A stretch of 64,000 bases of DNA, taken from the NCBI GenBank assembly GCA_009772935.1, contig WOUR01000018.1, positions 1 through 64,000 on the forward strand, written 5' to 3'. This DNA is from Rhodospirillaceae bacterium (GTDB lineage: Bacteria; Pseudomonadota; Alphaproteobacteria; Reyranellales; Reyranellaceae). Below, piece by piece: positions 54,801 to 62,190 of the stretch. A program made the position numbers and the translations under genes. A model generated the notes under the pieces. The model did not search any database and was not told the DNA's origin. It saw only the letters and a program-made list of their open reading frames with translations. The stretch's first letter is position 1. Each line of letters opens with the position of its first letter.

Positions 54801-55878
54801 AGGCACGGGTACCGTGACCGGCAGCGGCTCGATACGCGTCGATGCCGAGCGCGGCCTGGCGCTCGACCTCGGTCTGGCGACGCAGCGTGCGTTGCTGGTC
54901 AGCCGGCCCGACATGGTGGCGACGGTTTCGAGCACGCTCAAGATTTCGGGAACGACCTCCTCGGGCATCGAGGTCGCCGGGCCCGTGACCATCGATCGAG
55001 CGGAAATCTCCGTCGGCGGTGGCCAGACCGCGTCCTTCCCGACGCTGGACGTGCGCGAGATCAACAAGCCGGGCGCACCCGTCGCCGCCACCTCGACGGC
55101 GCGCAGGCCTCCCAAGGCCCCACCGCCGCCCGACGCGACGCCGATCAAGCTCGCACTCGACGTGCGGGCACCGCAGGCGATCTTCGTCCGTGGCCGTGGC
55201 CTCGACGCCGAGATGAGCGGCCAGCTCACCGTCAGCGGCAGCCCGAGCGCGCCGGCCGTCATCGGCGGGTTCACCATGCGGCGCGGCACGTTCAGCCTGG
55301 GCAGCCGCCGGCTCACCTTCTCCAAGGGCATCGTGACCCTGGACAATCTCAACACGATCGACCCTCGCCTCGATTTCCTCGCGAGCACGACGGCCAGTTC
55401 GACCACGATCGGGGTCGCCATCACGGGAACCGCCCGAGAGCCGAAGCTCGAGATCACCTCGACGCCTTCCATGCCGCCCGACGAGGCGATGGCCCTCCTC
55501 ATCTTCGGAAAGCCGGCCTCCCAGCTTGGCGCTTCCGAGCTGCTTCAGGTTGCGCAGGCGCTCGCCGAGCTGGCCGGCCAGTCACCGGGCGAGGGCGTCC
55601 TGAGCCGGCTGCGCAAGGGCCTGGGGCTCGACCAGCTGAGCATCGGATCGTCGTCGTCCAGAACAGGGGAGCCCGCGAACGCCGGGGCGAACGGGGTATC
55701 CCTCGAAGCGGGCCGCTACGTCGCGCCGGGCGTGTATGTCGGCGCCCGGCAGGGGGCGGCGGGCAATTCCAGCCGCGGCGTGGTGCAGCTCGACGTCTTC
55801 GACAACATCAAGGTCGAGGGCGATATCGGGGCTGATTCCACGGGTCGGGTGGGGGTCAAGGCGGAGTGGGACTACTGA
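51883..55878 (+). CDS. tamB: Translocation and assembly module protein TamB
   Basis: A 1331-aa protein. An N-terminal membrane anchor (IAAYLLVAVVAVLGLAFGGV) is followed by a very long beta-rich periplasmic body, typical of AsmA/TamB-like bridges that span the periplasm and may carry lipids. The C-terminal DUF490/TamB domain shows SPSAPAVIGGFTMRRGTFSL and then LTFSKGIVTLDNLNTIDPRL. Next comes EITSTPSMPPDEAMALLIFG, and the protein ends in EGDIGADSTGRVGVKAEWDY. The length is normal for the family. The start ATG at 51883 overlaps the tamA stop (TGATG), so both are made together. Confidence 0.92.
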   Translation: MRALRIAAYLLVAVVAVLGLAFGGVQTAPGKRLLASLASNLASSPDQRIRITGIDGFVPTNLRVARVELADRTGAWLQIEDAHLSWSFASLLQRRLRIELLSAARIDVLRAPQEEKRESTATNGGIRLPVDIDLQALRIDDLHLAAALGGIDSHWKVGGQAAAARDLAEISARLAANRLEGPQGTLTADVRLERAPRRIAADITLDEASGGIVAALMQRPDLPDISLKLSARGDERDGTAELTARAGDAATARGSLRWMPDGNDTGFQFNLEAGPIDVPAQGIVWQRLHLEADGKLTGTVRVRGTVQDLKLATLDPRLPQPGTVTVDASVADLTGDKIRVRSFDIGMPLLHVKGDADYAPAQGRGEVRASVDLPSLEPLSAMAGRALTGKAQVDLTAGIDKGSLSARWQGRIDDFGTPDVPRGLVATVDLAGNATLAPDGNWTIRDAKLGSNSGTLTVSGRGHEEVGSLDLGVDLPRLATFRAEVQGAATAAATVDFGGPETLLKLKVEGRDVAYQKITSRRLVLDTSVSLAPGGQVAGTVQAEGEVAGQPLSLEGHFSHDEAAGLSVPTLQGRWSNAMLDVTNLAIAQTHATGHARLAIPQIKDIEALAALGLEGSLVAEVAADPNAPSGRLDVSVKGGDLAGQGLGAGTLDLKGHVDDPAGRAATDLTLEATRLRGAGGLSTLKATARGDRAGGIDLAVQGSGAELSADVAARIEFLADEIRVALSRFSGRYRDIPLGLNAPTKITVAGARIAIDPTNLRVGAGRVALRGTLDPVASDLQTELAGLPLALIDTFAPGTGLEGTLQAKVRATGAMGAPRLEASYSAAGVRVRRPDAALIPALSLQGTASLIGQQASLDARLAAGGNTNLTVKGTGELPRGAGAVAGKIAVGGSIDIAPFAPLLGNDIRNVTGRLRPNLSVSISGTQITGTGAIDFEGGALTMPEAGLKLSGGQGRFVLQGDTLQVQTLTFRAGTGTVTGSGSIRVDAERGLALDLGLATQRALLVSRPDMVATVSSTLKISGTTSSGIEVAGPVTIDRAEISVGGGQTASFPTLDVREINKPGAPVAATSTARRPPKAPPPPDATPIKLALDVRAPQAIFVRGRGLDAEMSGQLTVSGSPSAPAVIGGFTMRRGTFSLGSRRLTFSKGIVTLDNLNTIDPRLDFLASTTASSTTIGVAITGTAREPKLEITSTPSMPPDEAMALLIFGKPASQLGASELLQVAQALAELAGQSPGEGVLSRLRKGLGLDQLSIGSSSSRTGEPANAGANGVSLEAGRYVAPGVYVGARQGAAGNSSRGVVQLDVFDNIKVEGDIGADSTGRVGVKAEWDY

Positions 55879-55912
55879 TCCGGACGACGGAAAGTTCTTT
55901 GTGCATGGCACC

Positions 55913-55937
55913 GGAACTTCCCTGCGGCTGCCGCGTT
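55913..55937 (+). promoter_or_regulatory. EcfG-type general stress promoter upstream of the OmpA-like lipoprotein gene
   Basis: GGAAC (55913-55917), a 16-base spacer and CGTT (55934-55937) match the alphaproteobacterial EcfG consensus GGAAC-N16/17-CGTT exactly. It lies 58 bases upstream of the ATG at 55996. Transcription would start about 8 bases after the CGTT. A sigma70 promoter may exist as well. Confidence 0.6.
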
Positions 55938-55995
55938 TAAGCCCTCGGACGGACCCACCGTGGGTTTAGATCCGAAAATCGAGGGAAACCATTTC

Positions 55996-56670
55996 ATGCT
56001 GAAAAAATTCCTGGTCGTCGCCGCGGCGACATTCCTGTTGGGCGCTTGCGCGTCGGAGCCGCCTCCGCCGCCGCCGCCTCCCCCGCCGCCGCCGGTCCAG
56101 GCGCAGACCTTCATGGTCTTCTTCGATTGGGACCGCTCCAACCTGAGCGCTCAGGCCGTGGAAACGGTCCGTCAGGCGGCGCAGGCGTACAAGACCCGCG
56201 GTAGTGCCAACATCGTGGCCACCGGCCACACCGACACGTCGGGCTCGCCGCAGTACAACATGGCGCTGTCGCTACGTCGCGCGAATTCGGTCAAGGATCA
56301 GCTCGTCCGCGACGGCGTGCCGGCGACCGCGATCACGGTGAACGGCCGTGGCGAGGAAGGCCTGCTGGTGCAGACCGGCCCCAACGTCCGCGAGCCGCAG
56401 AACCGCCGTGTCGAGATCGTTGTGGGCGGTCAGACGACGGTGAGCACGGTGTTCTCGGATCCGCGCTCCTACTGCAAGGCGCTGAGCGACAAGTGGCGCC
56501 AGTATCGTACCTCGGTGATCGAGCCGCGCGAGGCTGCCGCCATCGCCAAGTGCGAGCAGGGCGACTATGCCGCCGGCATCCCGGTGCTCGAAGACGCGCT
56601 GATCGCCGTCAAGATCCCGCTGCCGGCTCCTGGCTATCGCTGGCCCGGCCGCCCCATCGGCCCGGCCTGA
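55996..56670 (+). CDS. OmpA-family peptidoglycan-associated lipoprotein with C-terminal two-cysteine module
   Basis: A 224-aa lipoprotein. The lipobox is LLGAC (C18). A run of 12 prolines (residues 22-33) follows, then an OmpA domain (about 38-143) with NIVATGHTDTSGSPQYNMAL, LRRANSVKDQLV and EPQNRRVEI, the peptidoglycan-binding residues. Beyond the normal OmpA end is an extra piece (about 155-224): SYCKALSDKWRQY (C160), AAIAKCEQGDYAAGIPVLED (C186) and KIPLPAPGYRWPGRP. It matches the small lipoproteins at 43 kb. I chose the ATG at 55996, with GAGGGA 8 bases upstream. It anchors the outer membrane to the wall; the extra module is of unknown role. A strong terminator follows. Confidence 0.88.
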   Translation: MLKKFLVVAAATFLLGACASEPPPPPPPPPPPPVQAQTFMVFFDWDRSNLSAQAVETVRQAAQAYKTRGSANIVATGHTDTSGSPQYNMALSLRRANSVKDQLVRDGVPATAITVNGRGEEGLLVQTGPNVREPQNRRVEIVVGGQTTVSTVFSDPRSYCKALSDKWRQYRTSVIEPREAAAIAKCEQGDYAAGIPVLEDALIAVKIPLPAPGYRWPGRPIGPA

Positions 56671-56691
56671 GCCCCAGCCGATCGACAACGG

Positions 56692-56720
56692 AAGGCGGCC
56701 CCTCGCGGGGCCGCCTTTTT
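56692..56720 (+). terminator. Rho-independent terminator after the OmpA-like gene
   Basis: AAGGCGGCCCC-TCGC-GGGGCCGCCTT: an 11-bp perfect stem, 4-base loop, then TTT. It ends the OmpA-like transcript 17 bases before the dedA-like ATG, so that gene must have its own or read-through supply. Confidence 0.9.
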
Positions 56721-56736
56721 CGTTGTAGGCAGGCGC

Positions 56737-57324
56737 ATGCTCGACGGCGACCTCGCCTCCTTCCTCGATTTCATTCGCCAGCATGGCGACGCCGCCTACA
56801 GTTTCCTTGCCGTCTATTCGATGGCCAACAGCCTCCTGCTGGCCCTGTTCGCCGGCTACGCCGCCCAAGCGGGAGCGCTGGGCTTCGAGCAGGCACTGGC
56901 GGCCTGCTGGGCCGGCACGTTCGCGGGCGACGCCCTGCGCTTCTGGGTCGGCCGGCGCTTCGGCACACGCTGGCTGCGCGGCATCCCGCGCCTTCAACGC
57001 GCCGTCGAGACGGCGGCACGGCTGGCCGACCGCCACCACGTCTGGATGATCCTGATCCATCGCTATCCGCGCATCATCCGCAACGTCGCGGGCTTCGCCT
57101 ACGGCGCCTCCGCCTTGAGCTGGCCACGTTTCCTCGTGCTCAACTTCGTTGCTGCCGGCCTGTGGGCCGGCGTGACGGTCTCAGTCGGCTACGGCTTCGG
57201 CTTCGTCTCGGAAAAGACCATGACCGATGCGCTTTCGGTCTTCGGGATCGCCATGCTCGTCGCTTTCCTCGCGCTCACCTGGTTCCTGACCCGGCGCCTG
57301 GAGCGCGTGATGGAGCGCAATTAG
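56737..57324 (+). CDS. DedA/VTT-family membrane protein
   Basis: A 195-aa inner-membrane protein of the DedA/SNARE-associated group. Hydrophobic segments are AYSFLAVYSMANSLLLALFA, a central FLVLNFVAAGLWAGVTVSVG and FGIAMLVAFLALTWFL. The conserved FAGDALRFWVGRRFG precedes IHRYPRIIRNVAGFAYGASA, the re-entrant region where DedA proteins have GRF.P.R...; here R replaces F. DedA proteins move polyprenyl-phosphate or phospholipid between leaflets. The start ATG is only 17 bases beyond the terminator. Confidence 0.78.
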   Translation: MLDGDLASFLDFIRQHGDAAYSFLAVYSMANSLLLALFAGYAAQAGALGFEQALAACWAGTFAGDALRFWVGRRFGTRWLRGIPRLQRAVETAARLADRHHVWMILIHRYPRIIRNVAGFAYGASALSWPRFLVLNFVAAGLWAGVTVSVGYGFGFVSEKTMTDALSVFGIAMLVAFLALTWFLTRRLERVMERN

Positions 57325-57370
57325 AGTGCACACAGCACGCACCTGCAAAGCAGGCAGGCGCGGGTATGCG

Positions 57371-57751
57371 ATGAGGTTCTCCTTCATGGTGACGCGACGA
57401 CAATCTTTTCTTGCAGGTGCTGCGGTCGGCTTTCTCGGCGCCACGGGAGCGGCCAACGCCCAGGACGTGCGCGTGCTGGAGTCAGCGCCCAGGGCGAACG
57501 CGGTGATCGGCCCGCGCAGCAGCGGTTTCTATGTTCGCTTCGACCGGCCGGTCGACCATGCGGATTCCCGCCTTGCCATCAAGCGGGACGGCAGGATCAT
57601 CGAGGTCCTGCATCCTCGACTCGAATCGGCACCTGACGTGCTGTTCGCGCGTGCCCCCACCTTGCAGCCGGGGAGCTACAAGCTCTACTGGGTGGTCGGC
57701 GGAACGCCGCAATTCGACGGCGAGATCCCCTTCAGCGTCGGCACCGAGTAG
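57371..57751 (+). CDS. CopC-like periplasmic protein lacking the usual N-terminal copper histidine
   Basis: A 126-aa exported protein. It starts with MVTRRQSFLAGAAVGFLGAT, a twin-arginine (TRRQSFL) signal, so it is probably exported folded. The mature domain is a small beta-sandwich like CopC: VLESAPRANAVIGPRSSGFY, VRFDRPVDHADSRLAIKRDG and GSYKLYWVVGG. Typical CopC begins with histidine at the mature N-terminus and has further copper histidines; here the mature start is near AQDVRVLES, and few histidines remain. Copper binding is therefore doubtful. Two ATGs are possible (57371, 57386). It converges on aroM. Confidence 0.68.
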   Translation: MRFSFMVTRRQSFLAGAAVGFLGATGAANAQDVRVLESAPRANAVIGPRSSGFYVRFDRPVDHADSRLAIKRDGRIIEVLHPRLESAPDVLFARAPTLQPGSYKLYWVVGGTPQFDGEIPFSVGTE

Positions 57752-57754
57752 ATC

Positions 57755-58423
57755 TCAGTCGAGCAGTTCGCGGAGGACGCGGCCGGTGGCCGTGATGGCG
57801 AGCAATGTCGGCGCCTTGACCACGGCCTTCACCGCCGCCTTGGTGGCAGGCCCGTAGCTCATGCAGTCCAGCGCCACGAGGTCGGGCCTGGTCGCCGCCA
57901 GTCGGCCGGCGACCGCGGCCGCCTCTTCCGGCCCGGCGCTGGGGACGAGCGCCTCGACGGTCACAGAAACGCCGGTTCGCGCCCACTTGGTGGCGAGTTT
58001 CTCGCCCTGCTCGGCGAAGGGCACCAGCAGGCCCAGCCGTCCGCGCGGCAGCAGGCCTTCGGCGATGCCGCTCAGGACCCGTGACGGGAACAGCACGCCG
58101 GCGTCGCCTTCCATCGCCGGAAACTCGCCCGTGCAGGCATAGACGATGGCATCGCAGCCGTCGGCGCGGAGCTTCGCCAATGTCGCTGGCGAGCGGGCGA
58201 TCACGGCCTGCTTGGAGATCTTCACGTCGCGCCCGCCGCGCAGCCGCGTGTAGAGCGTGTCTGCGCCGCTGAGCGGCGGCAGCGCATCGACCTCGGCATC
58301 GCTCAGACCATCGAGGGCACCGCGCAGGATCACCTTCGTGCCGACCGGCGCCTGGGCGGCAAACAGTTCGACGATATCGTCGCGCGGTGCCTGCCCGATG
58401 GTGACGATGCCCAAGGTGCTCAT
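57755..58423 (-). CDS. AroM family protein (possible racemase-like partner)
   Basis: A 222-aa AroM-family protein (PF07302). It starts LGIVTIGQAPRDDIVELFA, the family opening. Cysteines at C97 (AIVYACTGEFP) and C187 (VALDCMSYG) sit where the Asp/Glu/hydantoin racemase fold puts its two catalytic cysteines. AroM function is not established. It is last of the leftward DUF917-HyuA-ABC run, 2 bases after the ATPase gene, where hydantoin racemase often occurs. A role in racemising or isomerising the imported compound is my inference. Confidence 0.75.
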   Translation of the reverse strand: MSTLGIVTIGQAPRDDIVELFAAQAPVGTKVILRGALDGLSDAEVDALPPLSGADTLYTRLRGGRDVKISKQAVIARSPATLAKLRADGCDAIVYACTGEFPAMEGDAGVLFPSRVLSGIAEGLLPRGRLGLLVPFAEQGEKLATKWARTGVSVTVEALVPSAGPEEAAAVAGRLAATRPDLVALDCMSYGPATKAAVKAVVKAPTLLAITATGRVLRELLD

Positions 58424-58425
58424 GC

Positions 58426-59406
58426 TCAGCTCTCCAGCGCGACGGCGTCGCTGTCGTTCCAGATGAGGCCCACCGCATCGCCCGGCGTGCGCGAGGCCCG
58501 CTCGCCGGCATGGGTCTCCCGCACGAGCATCGACGGACCGGTGGTGGGCCGGACGCGCAAGAGCGTCGATCCGCCCAGGTAGTTGGCCGTTTCGACGGTC
58601 CCGGCGAGACGGGCGCCGTCCGGCGCGGCCAGCCGGATCTTCTCGGGGCGCAGCGCGCGGAGCAGGCCCCCCTCTTCGAGAATATTGATCTCGCCGATGA
58701 AGTCGGCGACGAAGCGCGTGCGCGGCCGCTCGTAGATTTCGGTCGGCGTGCCGACCTGCTCGACCTTGCCGCCATTCATCACGGCAATGCGGTCGCTCAT
58801 GGCCAACGCCTCCTCCTGGTCATGGGTGACGAAGACCAGGGTGACGCCCAGACGCTTCTGCAGCTCTTTCAACTCGAACTGCATCTGCTGGCGCAGCTTG
58901 CGATCGAGCGCACCGAGAGGCTCGTCGCAGAGCAGCACCGGCGGCTCGACGACCAGCGCCCGGGCCAGCGCCACCCGCTGCTGCTGTCCGCCCGAGAGCT
59001 GACCGGGCTTGCGCGTTTCGAAGCCCGTCAAGGCGACCTGCGCCAGTGCCGCCGCAACGCGCCGCTCGATTTCGGGCTTCGGGACCTCACGCATGCGCAA
59101 TCCGAACGCCACGTTTTCGGCCACCGTCCGGTGCGGGAACAGGGCATAGGACTGGAAGACCATGCCCATGTCGCGCCGATGCACCGGCAGGTCAGTGATG
59201 TCGTTGCCCCCGACATGGACGCGGCCCGAATCGGGATGCTCGAACCCCGCGATCATGCGCAGGCTCGTCGTCTTGCCGCAGCCCGACGGCCCCAGCAGCG
59301 AGAAGAACTCGCCGGCGGCGATGTCGAGCGTCACCGAATCGACGGCCAGCACACGGCCGTCGAACGTCTTGGTCACCTGGTCGAGCTTGATGGCCGCGGA
59401 GGTCAC
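58426..59406 (-). CDS. ABC transporter ATP-binding protein, spermidine/putrescine (PotA) type
   Basis: A 326-aa ATPase. Walker A is LGPSGCGKTTSLR, the Q-loop is GMVFQSYALFPHRTV, the signature is LSGGQQQRVALARAL, Walker B is VLLCDEPLGALDRKL and the switch is FVTHDQEEALAMSD. The C-terminal TOBE-like domain (about 235-326) is shortened compared with PotA but has LRPEKIRLAAPDG. It pairs with two permeases and a binding protein in one leftward run. The cargo may be a small cyclic amide rather than a polyamine, judged from HyuA and DUF917 next door. Confidence 0.87.
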   Translation of the reverse strand: MTSAAIKLDQVTKTFDGRVLAVDSVTLDIAAGEFFSLLGPSGCGKTTSLRMIAGFEHPDSGRVHVGGNDITDLPVHRRDMGMVFQSYALFPHRTVAENVAFGLRMREVPKPEIERRVAAALAQVALTGFETRKPGQLSGGQQQRVALARALVVEPPVLLCDEPLGALDRKLRQQMQFELKELQKRLGVTLVFVTHDQEEALAMSDRIAVMNGGKVEQVGTPTEIYERPRTRFVADFIGEINILEEGGLLRALRPEKIRLAAPDGARLAGTVETANYLGGSTLLRVRPTTGPSMLVRETHAGERASRTPGDAVGLIWNDSDAVALES

Positions 59407-59422
59407 TTACGCACGCCGCCCG

Positions 59423-60469
59423 TCAGCCCTTCAGGATCTTGGTGACGCGCGCGTCGATGTCCTCGCGGCGCGCATTGTACCACTTCCAGTCCGGCTGGAT
59501 CAGGGTCGCCACCTTCTCCGGCGTGGTGAGGAGCTTGGCGTCGTACTTGGCTTCGAGCTTCACCTTCTTGTTCGCCGGCGAGTACCACACGGCCTCGGCC
59601 AGCAGCTTCTGCACGTCGGGGCGCAGCATGTAGTCGATATAGGCGAAGGCCAGTTCCTTGACCTTCGAGCCCGGCGTGACGTTCAGCACCTGCTCCAGCG
59701 CCAGCACGCCCTCGGAGGGGCTGGCGAAGTCGACCGGCTGCATGTTCGCGCCCTCGTAGCGATAGACGCCAGAATCGTGGATGACGCCCATCGACACTTC
59801 GGCCGACAGGAGCATCTTTTCCATCTGGCCCGTAAAATCGACCAGCTTGATCGGCTTCAGCGCCTCGAGCGCCTTGTAGGCGGCATCGAGATCGGTGAGG
59901 CCCTTGCCGTACACCTTGCCCAGCATCATCAGGTGCGCCTGGCCGAGGCTGTTCACCGGGATCAGGTAGCCGCCGCGCGCACCGGCGAGCTTGGGATCGG
60001 CGAGAGCCTTCCACGAGGTCGGCTTGGCGAGGCCCTTGTCGGTTCGATAGCCCAGGCCGATGGCGCTGGTGAAGATCGTGACGCCGACGATCTTGTCGCT
60101 CACCGCGTAGGGATAGACGTCGGCGACGTTGGGCACTTCCTTGGCGGTGATCTTGTTCATCACCAGCCCCTCGACGACGGCATTCCACTGCTCGTTCGAG
60201 TTGGTGTGCAGCACGTCGTAGATCGGGTCGTTCTTCGGGCTGACCTGCAGCTTGGGCAGGAACGGGAAGGCCTGGTCGGCCGACACCGTGCACTTGAACT
60301 CCTTTTCGAAGGCCGGCAGCACCGTGGCCTTCATCACCTCGCCCCACTTGCCGCCCCAGGTCGTGATCTTGAGCGTCTTGGTCTGGGCATGAAGGATCGA
60401 CGGTGCACCCATCGAGGCGAGGGCCGCGAGCCCAACACCGGAACGCAACGCTTTGCGACGTGAAATCAT
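59423..60469 (-). CDS. ABC transporter periplasmic binding protein, PotD/Fe-binding-like
   Basis: A 348-aa type II binding protein with a signal peptide of twin-arginine type (ISRRKALRSGVGLAALASMG). The mature part begins TLKITTWGGKWGEVMKATVL, as PotD-type proteins do. The central ligand region includes VSDKIVGVTIFTSAIGLGYR and HDSGVYRYEGANMQPVDFAS. I start it at 60469, with AGGGGG 5 bases upstream; the open frame extends 9 codons further. It is between the second permease and the ATPase genes in the operon. The ligand is unknown. Confidence 0.83.
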   Translation of the reverse strand: MISRRKALRSGVGLAALASMGAPSILHAQTKTLKITTWGGKWGEVMKATVLPAFEKEFKCTVSADQAFPFLPKLQVSPKNDPIYDVLHTNSNEQWNAVVEGLVMNKITAKEVPNVADVYPYAVSDKIVGVTIFTSAIGLGYRTDKGLAKPTSWKALADPKLAGARGGYLIPVNSLGQAHLMMLGKVYGKGLTDLDAAYKALEALKPIKLVDFTGQMEKMLLSAEVSMGVIHDSGVYRYEGANMQPVDFASPSEGVLALEQVLNVTPGSKVKELAFAYIDYMLRPDVQKLLAEAVWYSPANKKVKLEAKYDAKLLTTPEKVATLIQPDWKWYNARREDIDARVTKILKG

Positions 60470-60492
60470 GGCAACCCCCTGTTCGTTTCCCA

Positions 60493-61308
60493 TCACAGTT
60501 TAACGTAGGCCTTGAGGCCGATCAGCCTCTCCAGCACCAGAACCACCGACAATGCGAGCAAGATCGAGACCATCGAGGCTGCCGCGATGGCGCCGTCGAG
60601 GTCGAACTTCATGTAGTTGAACAGCACCACCGGCAGCGTCTCGCCCTTGGGCACCACCAGGAACAGCGAGACCGGGAACTGGTCGAACGACACGATGAAG
60701 GCGAAGACGCCGCCGGCGAACACGCCTGGACGGATCAAGGGCAAGGTGACTTCGAAGAAGACCCGAGTCGGACTGGCGCCCAGCACGGCGGCCGCCTCCT
60801 CGATTCGGCGGTCGAAATTGTGCAGGACGGCCAGGGTCGTGCGGATGACGTAGGGCACCGCGACGAGGGTGTGGGCTGCGATCAGCCCCCAGACCGGCCG
60901 GCCGATCCCGGACAGGAGATAGGCCTGGAACAGGGCGAGGCCGGTCAGGATCGCCGGCACCATCAGCGGCGACATGAAGAACGCCGTCAGGACCGCCCGC
61001 CCCGGCAGGTTGCCGCGCGCGAGGGCGAGCGCGCAGGCGGCGCCGATCACGATCGACAGGACCAGCACCACCGATGCCACCCACAGAGACAGCCAGAGCG
61101 CGTTCATGAACTCGGAACTGCCGAAGAACTTCTCGAACCAGCGCAGGCTGACGCCGACCGGCGGGAAGGAGATGTACGGAGTCGGGTTCAGCGCGAACAC
61201 CAGCACGATGGCGATGGGCAGCAGCAGGAAGGCGAGCAGCAGCGCGTTGAGCGCGAGATAGGCGGCACGACCCGCGTCGAACGGCCGCCGGTTGGGCGCG
61301 GCGCTCAT
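60493..61308 (-). CDS. ABC transporter permease (PotC-like)
   Basis: A 271-aa permease with six hydrophobic segments. It has ALLLAFLLLPIAIVLVFALN followed by SLWVASVVLVLSIVIGAACA, and the EAA loop FDRRIEEAAAVLGASPTRVF that contacts the ATPase. It forms a heterodimeric channel with the preceding permease. The ATG at 61308 overlaps the upstream stop by 4 bases (ATGA). Confidence 0.88.
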   Translation of the reverse strand: MSAAPNRRPFDAGRAAYLALNALLLAFLLLPIAIVLVFALNPTPYISFPPVGVSLRWFEKFFGSSEFMNALWLSLWVASVVLVLSIVIGAACALALARGNLPGRAVLTAFFMSPLMVPAILTGLALFQAYLLSGIGRPVWGLIAAHTLVAVPYVIRTTLAVLHNFDRRIEEAAAVLGASPTRVFFEVTLPLIRPGVFAGGVFAFIVSFDQFPVSLFLVVPKGETLPVVLFNYMKFDLDGAIAAASMVSILLALSVVLVLERLIGLKAYVKL

Positions 61309-62180
61309 GCCATCCCCTGCCCGCCCGCCAGCCGCGCCAGGATGCGGTTGTAGGCCACGACGATGGCGAGCGACACGAGCAGCAGGATGACGCCGAGGGC
61401 GCCCGCGAAGTTGGGGTTGAAGCTGGTGCCGACCTGCTGGGCGATCAGCATGGGCAGGGTCAGCACGTCGGTGCCGCCCATCAGCGAGGGCGTGACATAG
61501 GCGCTGATCGACAGCGCGAAGACCAGCAGCGAGCCCGCCAGGATGCCGGGCAGGCTGAGCGGCAGGGTGACTTCGACGAAAGCGCGCAGGCGGCCCGCGC
61601 CGAGGCTGCGGGCGGCCTGCTCCAGCCGCTCGTCGATGCGGCCGATCACGCCGGTCAGGGTCAGCACCATGAACGGCACGTAGATATGGACCAATGCGAC
61701 GATGGTGCCGAACTCGTTGTACATCAGCGGCAGGGGCTTCTCGATCAGGCCCCACTGCATGAGCGTCGTGTTGATCACGCCCTTGTCCTGCAGGATCGTC
61801 ATCCAGGCGAAGGTACGGACCACGATGCCGGTCAACATCGGGGCGATCACCGCCATCAGCACCAGCGCATGACCGAGACGCGACTGCATGCGCGCCATCC
61901 AGTGGGCGAGCGGATAGCCGATCAGCAGCGAAACGAGCGTCGTGACGAGACCGATGCGCAGGGTCGACCACAGCGCCTCGTGGAAGATGCCGGCCGTGTC
62001 GAAGATGAAGCGCTCGTAGTGCCGCGTCGTCAGGAAGGCGTTGGGATTGGTAACGGGATTGCCGGAATAGAACGACATCGCCGTCATGACCGCGAAGGGC
62101 AGCACGAAGAACAGCACGAACACCAGCCCGGCCGGCGCGATCAGCCAGGCGATCGGTGACGGGCGGGCGACGTTCGTCAT
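61305..62180 (-). CDS. ABC transporter permease (PotB-like)
   Basis: A 291-aa permease starting MTNVARPSPIAWLIAPAGLV, with about six membrane segments. The EAA loop is DERLEQAARSLGAGRLRAFV. It partners the PotC-like permease. I start it at 62180, because the longer frame (to 62318) is arginine/proline-rich shadow of hyuA. It follows hyuA by 10 bases on the same strand. Confidence 0.88.
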   Translation of the reverse strand: MTNVARPSPIAWLIAPAGLVFVLFFVLPFAVMTAMSFYSGNPVTNPNAFLTTRHYERFIFDTAGIFHEALWSTLRIGLVTTLVSLLIGYPLAHWMARMQSRLGHALVLMAVIAPMLTGIVVRTFAWMTILQDKGVINTTLMQWGLIEKPLPLMYNEFGTIVALVHIYVPFMVLTLTGVIGRIDERLEQAARSLGAGRLRAFVEVTLPLSLPGILAGSLLVFALSISAYVTPSLMGGTDVLTLPMLIAQQVGTSFNPNFAGALGVILLLVSLAIVVAYNRILARLAGGQGMA

Positions 62181-62190
62181 GCCGGCACGG

